Shown here in pieces: positions 6,831-10,663 of a stretch of DNA of 10,663 bases (its first letter is position 1; every line of letters starts with the position of its first letter). Both the position numbers and the translations under genes were made by a program. Below the pieces are notes generated by a model. That model ran no database searches. It worked only from the letters and a program-made list of their open reading frames with translations, and was not told the DNA's origin. Origin of the DNA: Chloroflexota bacterium (GTDB lineage Bacteria > Chloroflexota > Anaerolineae > Anaerolineales > Villigracilaceae); NCBI GenBank assembly GCA_016191895.1, contig JACPVD010000003.1, positions 1-10,663 of the forward strand. Direction: 5' to 3'.

Positions 6831-7356
6831 ATATGTACACCACAATAATAAAGATCAACACGATGATCACCGCGAAGTAGATGCCGGGCTCGCCGAGGAA
6901 GCGCGGGGGCATGTACTTCATCATCAACTCGATGGCCTGGATAATGGCCGGGTCGGTGGCGGGGCTGACAATGTGCTGATAGGGATAGTTTGCCATATGG
7001 TTATAGAAAAGAACAGAACCTGCAACCAAATAGCCATTTATTCCACCAAGCATCGCCCCAAAGAGGGCGTCTTGCAAACGTTCGCGCGCGGCCTTCGATG
7101 CGAAGCGTGAGATGTTCACGGTTTGGTACCCAAAATACACCAGCGCGATCATGATAATGGTCCGAATCCAAAAGACGGAACTGCCATCCTTTGGCAGGTC
7201 GCGGACAAGGGGAATGTACTTCTCCAGCAACAGGTTGACCGCCAACGCGGTGATGACGCTGAAGATAACCATCAATTCTTTGGCCCATCCACGAGACGCA
7301 CCGACAACGCCAAAGAGCAAAACAAACATCCAGAAAAGATAAACGATACTCATCAT
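6829..7356 (-). CDS. CvpA-like small integral membrane protein
   Basis: This is a 175-residue, strongly hydrophobic protein with four or five predicted membrane segments, at about 3-20, 28-45, 62-82, 98-118 and 157-174. GASRGWAKELMVIFSVITALAV near the N-terminus and ERLQDALFGAMLGGINGYLVAG at 92-113 resemble the CvpA (colicin V production) family. Its exact role is not settled; members are linked to envelope homeostasis. The ATG at 7356 overlaps the murG stop by four bases (ATGA), with AGGAG ten bases upstream. A second ATG follows at 7353. Its place inside the lipid II genes suggests an envelope role here too (inference). The family call is moderate because small membrane proteins share composition. 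Confidence 0.7.
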   Translation of the reverse strand: MMSIVYLFWMFVLLFGVVGASRGWAKELMVIFSVITALAVNLLLEKYIPLVRDLPKDGSSVFWIRTIIMIALVYFGYQTVNISRFASKAARERLQDALFGAMLGGINGYLVAGSVLFYNHMANYPYQHIVSPATDPAIIQAIELMMKYMPPRFLGEPGIYFAVIIVLIFIIVVYI

Positions 7357-8456
7357 AACGGCTGTGCTCCTGCCAGTTCAACCAACTGGCTGGCGATCGC
7401 ATCCGCGGCATTCGGATGAGACAACTTCTTCATGGCAATACGCATGGCCTCGCGTTTTTCAGAATCGAGCAAGAGGCCTTTCAGTACCGGGAGAAGATTT
7501 TTCTCTAATAATTCATCCTGTAAAATAATTGCGGCGTTCTTTTCAACGAGATAATCCGCGTTCACTTTTTGGTAACGCCACGCGTACGGATATGGCGCAA
7601 GCACGGCGGGCAGGCCAAAAAACGGATACTCGCCCAGCGACGACGCGCCCGCGCGGGAGAGAACCAGGTCCGCGGCGGTGAGGGCGGCGCCCATTTCATG
7701 TGAATAAGGCATGGCATGATAGCGTGATTTCATTTGCGCGGGCAATTCATCCGCAGCCTTTTCAATCACAGGCCAATCCAGCGTGCCGGTGATGTGAATC
7801 ACCTGCGTAATTTCCAACAAACTGTTCAAGTTCTTTATCACGGCCATGTTGATCGAGCGCGCGCCCTTGCTTCCACCAGTGACCAGCAGGGTGGGCAGTT
7901 TTTGCGAAGCGTCCAGCCGAAAGTGAGAAATGGCCTTTTCGCGGGACCAGTTTGAAAGGTCGGAGCGAAGCGGGTAGCCGGTGAGGACGATTCGCCCGCG
8001 GCGTGAAAAATATTTTTTCGAGTCGGGCGCGGTCACAGTGACGACATCCGCAAAACGCGAAAGGAATTTGAGCGCAAGACCCGGTTCGATATCGGGCACG
8101 TACAATACGGTTGGAATGTTTCGGCCGGCAACCGCCATGGGCGCGGCGACGAAACCGCCGGTGAAGAAAAGCGCGTCGGGTTTGAACTCGCGCAAAATAC
8201 GGCGCGATGCCGCAACGCCTCGCGCAAGTTTGGCGATGTTGCCGTGCAACGCGCGCAGACCCACGCCATGCACGCCCGCGGCCGGGACGGAACGAAAAGG
8301 GATGCCCACGCGATTCACGAGTTCCTCTTCCATGCCGCCTTCACCGCCGACCCAGAGTACATCCAACGCGGGCTGTTTAGCGCTTAGCGCTTCGCAAACG
8401 GCTAGCGCGGGATACACCCCGCCGCCCGTTCCACCAGCGCAAATTAACAACCGCAC
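7353..8456 (-). CDS. murG: MurG-type N-acetylglucosaminyltransferase (lipid II synthase), divergent active site
   Basis: MurG transfers GlcNAc to lipid I at the inner membrane face, giving lipid II. The GTG start at 8456 yields 367 residues, the usual length. It is preferred because GGAGGT lies seven bases upstream and the protein then begins directly at the first strand (MRLLICAGGTGGGVYPAL). An ATG at 8477 would add seven residues but has a poorer site. The GT-B fold motifs are TGGFVAAP (99-106), GGSKGARSIN (194-203) and SRAGASSLGEYPFFGLP (267-283). Departures from the E. coli family pattern are GGTGGG for GGTGGH, YVPDIEPG where HEQN is expected, and GYPLR for GNPVR. The position between ftsW and murC supports MurG strongly. 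The first 80 bases overlap ftsW. Confidence 0.9.
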   Translation of the reverse strand: MRLLICAGGTGGGVYPALAVCEALSAKQPALDVLWVGGEGGMEEELVNRVGIPFRSVPAAGVHGVGLRALHGNIAKLARGVAASRRILREFKPDALFFTGGFVAAPMAVAGRNIPTVLYVPDIEPGLALKFLSRFADVVTVTAPDSKKYFSRRGRIVLTGYPLRSDLSNWSREKAISHFRLDASQKLPTLLVTGGSKGARSINMAVIKNLNSLLEITQVIHITGTLDWPVIEKAADELPAQMKSRYHAMPYSHEMGAALTAADLVLSRAGASSLGEYPFFGLPAVLAPYPYAWRYQKVNADYLVEKNAAIILQDELLEKNLLPVLKGLLLDSEKREAMRIAMKKLSHPNAADAIASQLVELAGAQPL

Positions 8457-9612
8457 TATACGACCTCCATTCTTCATCTGAAATCGTGCCTTCGCCAGTC
8501 TGTCGCGAAATATTGAACAGAATGCCGATTGCCGCAAGCGTGGCGACAAGGTTCGATCCGCCCGCGCTGACAAAGGGCAATGCGTTCCCGGCAAACGGGA
8601 GCAGGCCAACCAGTACAGCCATGTTGATCAACGCTTCCGCGCCCACCCAAATGACGAGGCCGGAAGCGAGAAGCGTGCCAAGCATATCCGGCGCGCGCCG
8701 CGCAATGACCATGCCGCGCCACACAAAAAAGCCATACAAGCCGATCAACGCAACCGCGCCGACCCATCCCAATTCTTCTACGACAACGGCAAAGACGCTG
8801 TCGGTGGGCGGCACGGGCAGGCCGGTGAGTTTGCCTTCCGATTGACCCAGCCCCATGCCGAACCATCCGCCGTTGATGATGGCTTCATATGAACGCTGCA
8901 TATGATACGAAGATTGAAGAGGGTCTTTAAGCCCGGCCAAAAAATCGCCGACGCGTTGTTGCCCGGTTGCGCTGACGGAGATCACAAGCCACGCCACAAC
9001 AGCCGCGATCATAAGCAGGAAAACGATCTGTTTCATGTCGCCGCCGGCGAGGAAGAACAGCAAACCGCCGAGCAATAATACGGTCGCCGCGGCGCTCAAA
9101 TCGGGTTGCTGATAGATCAGGCCGCCCACCGCTCCGAGAATCACGCCGAGGGGAATCAACCCGAACGAAATGTCATGCAGAAATTGTCGCTTCGAATACA
9201 GCCACACGCCAAGATACAGGATCGATACCAATTTCGCCAGTTCGGAGGGTTGCACCGAGCCGCCAAGAATGGCGCGTTTCGCGCCGAAGCGAATCTCGTT
9301 CATCAGCAAAACGACGATGAGCAAACCGATGGTAAACGCCATGGCCGGCAAAACGAACTTGCGCCAGTGATGGTAATCGAAAAATGCGAGTATGACCGCA
9401 ACCAGCAACCCAACCCCAAGCCACATCATCTGGCGGTCGAACATATAGGTCGCGTCTTGATACGCGGCAAGCGAAAAATCCCATGAAGCCGAATACAACA
9501 TGACCAGGCCGAACACGATCAACGCCACCACGCCCACAAGCAGGGGCATGTCGAATCCGCGAATGATGCGCGGCGCGTACGGCCGCTCGGTTACGAAAGT
9601 TCCAGTACCCAT
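8377..9612 (-). CDS. ftsW: Septal peptidoglycan polymerase FtsW (SEDS family)
   Basis: FtsW polymerises lipid II into glycan strands at the septum together with the transpeptidase FtsI. It is a polytopic membrane protein of 411 residues with about ten hydrophobic segments. SEDS motifs in order are QPSELAKL (121-128), QQPDLSAA (168-175), PPTDSVFAVVVEELG (268-282) with the likely catalytic Asp271, and the family signature NMAVLVGLLPFAGNALPFVSAGGSN (330-354, quoted here as NMAVLVGLLP then ALPFVSAGGSN). The C-terminus is a basic cytoplasmic tail, RWWNGRRGVSRASRLRSAKR. The start at 9612 overlaps the end of murD by 22 bases, with GGAG about 13 bases upstream. RodA is the alternative, but the dcw position and signature favour FtsW. 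Confidence 0.94.
   Translation of the reverse strand: MGTGTFVTERPYAPRIIRGFDMPLLVGVVALIVFGLVMLYSASWDFSLAAYQDATYMFDRQMMWLGVGLLVAVILAFFDYHHWRKFVLPAMAFTIGLLIVVLLMNEIRFGAKRAILGGSVQPSELAKLVSILYLGVWLYSKRQFLHDISFGLIPLGVILGAVGGLIYQQPDLSAAATVLLLGGLLFFLAGGDMKQIVFLLMIAAVVAWLVISVSATGQQRVGDFLAGLKDPLQSSYHMQRSYEAIINGGWFGMGLGQSEGKLTGLPVPPTDSVFAVVVEELGWVGAVALIGLYGFFVWRGMVIARRAPDMLGTLLASGLVIWVGAEALINMAVLVGLLPFAGNALPFVSAGGSNLVATLAAIGILFNISRQTGEGTISDEEWRSYSAVVNLRWWNGRRGVSRASRLRSAKR
8463..8468 (-). promoter_or_regulatory. Ribosome binding site that selects the murG GTG start
   Basis: The minus strand reads GGAGGT, then CGTATA, then GTG at 8456. The match and seven-base spacing (from GGAGG) are near ideal and favour the GTG over the in-frame ATG at 8477. 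The site lies inside the ftsW coding sequence. Confidence 0.75.
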
Positions 9613-10663
9613 TTTCGAAACGCTTCTCCTCTCTCCTCAAAATCCTTGAACTCATCGAAACTTGTGCCGCCCGGCGAAAACAGGACGACGTCTCCATCGC
9701 GGGCGGTTTCCGCGGCGACGGCCACCGCATCTTTAAGAGTCTTTGCGCGGCGAATGTCCACGCTTCGCTCCCCACCGACGGCGGATACGGCTTTCTGAAT
9801 CAGTTCCGCTGCCTCGCCAAAGAGCACCAGATGATCGACGCGCTTGTGAATCAGCCGGGCGATCTCATCCCAGGGCAGGTCCTTGTCGCGCCCGCCGAGC
9901 ATCAACACAATCGGCTCATCGAACGCATAAATGTCGGCCATGCTTCGTTCCGGGGCGGTTGCGATCGAGTCGTTGTACCAGCGGACGCCATGCAACTCGC
10001 GCACAAGTTCAAGTCTGTGCGGTACGCCGCGAAATTCTTCCACCGCTTCGAGCATGTCATCCAGTTTGAAACCGGCGGCGTGCCCGATGGCAAAGGCCGC
10101 AAGGACGTTCGACACGTTATGATTTCCGCGCAGTTGAATCTTCTCACGCAGAAGCAGCGGCAGGTAGGCGTATCCGTCGCGCAAACTTAACAACCCATCA
10201 TGCAGGTATGCGCCGTTGAGTCCTTCTTCGAGGTCGTTCAAACTAAAGGTCAGCAATTTGCCTTTGACTTTGCTTCGCAAATCCCATGCACCTTTGTCGT
10301 CACAGCCGAGGATGACGGTATCTTTTTCGGTTTGGAACTCCAATATGCGCGCCTTGGCATTTGTGTACGCTTCCATCGTGCCATGGCGATCAAGATGATT
10401 CGGCGTGACGTTGAGTACCGCTGCGATATTCGGGGAGATGGTCATCTGCTCCAGTTGAAAGGATGAGATTTCCAAAATGGCGAGGTCTTCGGGTTTCATA
10501 TCGTCCACATAATTGATGAGCGGATCGCCGATGTTGCCGCCGATGAAAACCTTGTTTGAAGGTTGAAGGTTATCAGGTTGCAAGTTACCTTCAACTTGCA
10601 ACTTGTAACTTGCAACTGCCATCCTACCCACCAGCGTCGTGGTGGTCGTCTTGCCGGCCGAGC
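9591..10663 (-). CDS. murD: UDP-N-acetylmuramoyl-L-alanine--D-glutamate ligase (MurD), 5' end beyond window
   Basis: MurD adds D-glutamate to UDP-MurNAc-L-Ala with ATP in the cytoplasm. The visible 356 residues start inside the P-loop (SAGKTTTTTLVGRM) and lack the N-terminal UDP-binding domain, which lies to the right of the window. GGNIGDPLI, ILEISSFQLEQM and NVTPNHLDRHGTM follow as in the central domain. LRGNHNVSNVLAA, GVPHRLELV, RWYNDSIAT, LMLGGRDKDLPW and LFSPGGTSFDEFKDFEERG mark the C-terminal domain. All expected motifs are present. The oddity is about 16 extra residues between GRM and the GGNIG motif, encoded by repeat-rich DNA at 10556-10616. From the P-loop to the stop the protein is about 30 residues longer than E. 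coli MurD. The stop overlaps ftsW. Confidence 0.96.
   Translation of the reverse strand, partial: SAGKTTTTTLVGRMAVASYKLQVEGNLQPDNLQPSNKVFIGGNIGDPLINYVDDMKPEDLAILEISSFQLEQMTISPNIAAVLNVTPNHLDRHGTMEAYTNAKARILEFQTEKDTVILGCDDKGAWDLRSKVKGKLLTFSLNDLEEGLNGAYLHDGLLSLRDGYAYLPLLLREKIQLRGNHNVSNVLAAFAIGHAAGFKLDDMLEAVEEFRGVPHRLELVRELHGVRWYNDSIATAPERSMADIYAFDEPIVLMLGGRDKDLPWDEIARLIHKRVDHLVLFGEAAELIQKAVSAVGGERSVDIRRAKTLKDAVAVAAETARDGDVVLFSPGGTSFDEFKDFEERGEAFRKWVLELS
10556..10616. repeat. Repeat-rich insert inside murD
   Basis: The word AACTTGCAAC occurs at 10593-10602 and 10607-10616 (14-base period), and inverted as GTTGCAAGTT at 10577-10586. The inverted and first direct copies form a perfect ten-base stem around a six-base loop. 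TTGAAGG is tandemly repeated at 10556-10562 and 10563-10569, with an inverted copy CCTTCAA at 10588-10594. All of this is read in frame within murD and encodes the extra peptide ASYKLQVEGN followed by LQPDNLQPSN. The composition and repeat structure are unlike the neighbouring murD sequence. Confidence 0.85.

Noticed and set aside
8377..8456. A frameshift or assembly error causing the long ftsW-murG overlap
   Set aside because: Both proteins are intact up to and through the overlap, with motifs at normal distances and normal total lengths, so no error is needed to explain it.
8457..8609. An extended N-terminus of murG starting at 8609 or at the ATG 8477
   Set aside because: The extra residues lie before the first conserved strand, lie inside ftsW and do not resemble MurG. 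The GTG at 8456 has a near-ideal ribosome binding site.
10556..10616. A CRISPR array or VNTR within murD
   Set aside because: The repeated words are only 7 to 10 bases, occur in both orientations and have no regular spacers. The pattern is palindromic, not an array.
1..10663. A novel defence, toxin or biosynthetic system
   Set aside because: All sizeable genes are identifiable division and cell wall genes in the usual order. Only the 68-codon gene is unassigned.

Overview
The window is an almost gap-free stretch of a division and cell wall (dcw) gene cluster. Every gene lies on the minus strand, so transcription runs from right to left. The order in the direction of transcription is murD (5' end outside the window), ftsW, murG, a CvpA-like membrane protein gene, murC, a 68-codon unknown gene, murB, ddl, ftsQ, ftsA and ftsZ (3' end outside the window). 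Coding density is very high. Four junctions overlap (murD/ftsW, ftsW/murG, murG/cvpA-like, ddl/ftsQ), ftsQ/ftsA shares one base as TAATG, and the only non-coding gaps are 4 to 206 bases. No plus-strand gene, RNA gene, CRISPR array or insertion sequence was seen.

The genes work together. MurC, MurB and MurD make the cytoplasmic UDP-MurNAc-peptide precursor, and Ddl supplies D-Ala-D-Ala. MurG makes lipid II at the inner face of the membrane, and FtsW, a SEDS polymerase, polymerises it at the septum. FtsQ belongs to the FtsQLB-type scaffold. FtsA tethers FtsZ filaments to the membrane.

The gene set and order are bacterial dcw. Several details suggest a Chloroflexota bacterium, probably Anaerolineae: a moderately GC-rich composition, a MurG with GGTGGG in place of GGTGGH, a CvpA-like gene between murG and murC, and short palindromic repeats in the gaps. 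The lineage is inferred from memory of such genomes, not from a search.

The most interesting points lie within and between the housekeeping genes. (1) MurD carries an in-frame insert of about 16 residues just after its P-loop, encoded by a short repeat-rich element with three copies of a 10-bp word. (2) MurG lacks several residues usually conserved in its active site. (3) ftsW and murG share about 80 bases read in two frames. (4) An unknown small basic protein gene with a good ribosome binding site, preceded by a hairpin, sits between murC and murB. (5) Each larger gap holds its own inverted or tandem repeat, including a cruciform-like element between ftsA and ftsZ. I see no novel multi-gene system such as a defence island or biosynthetic cluster.
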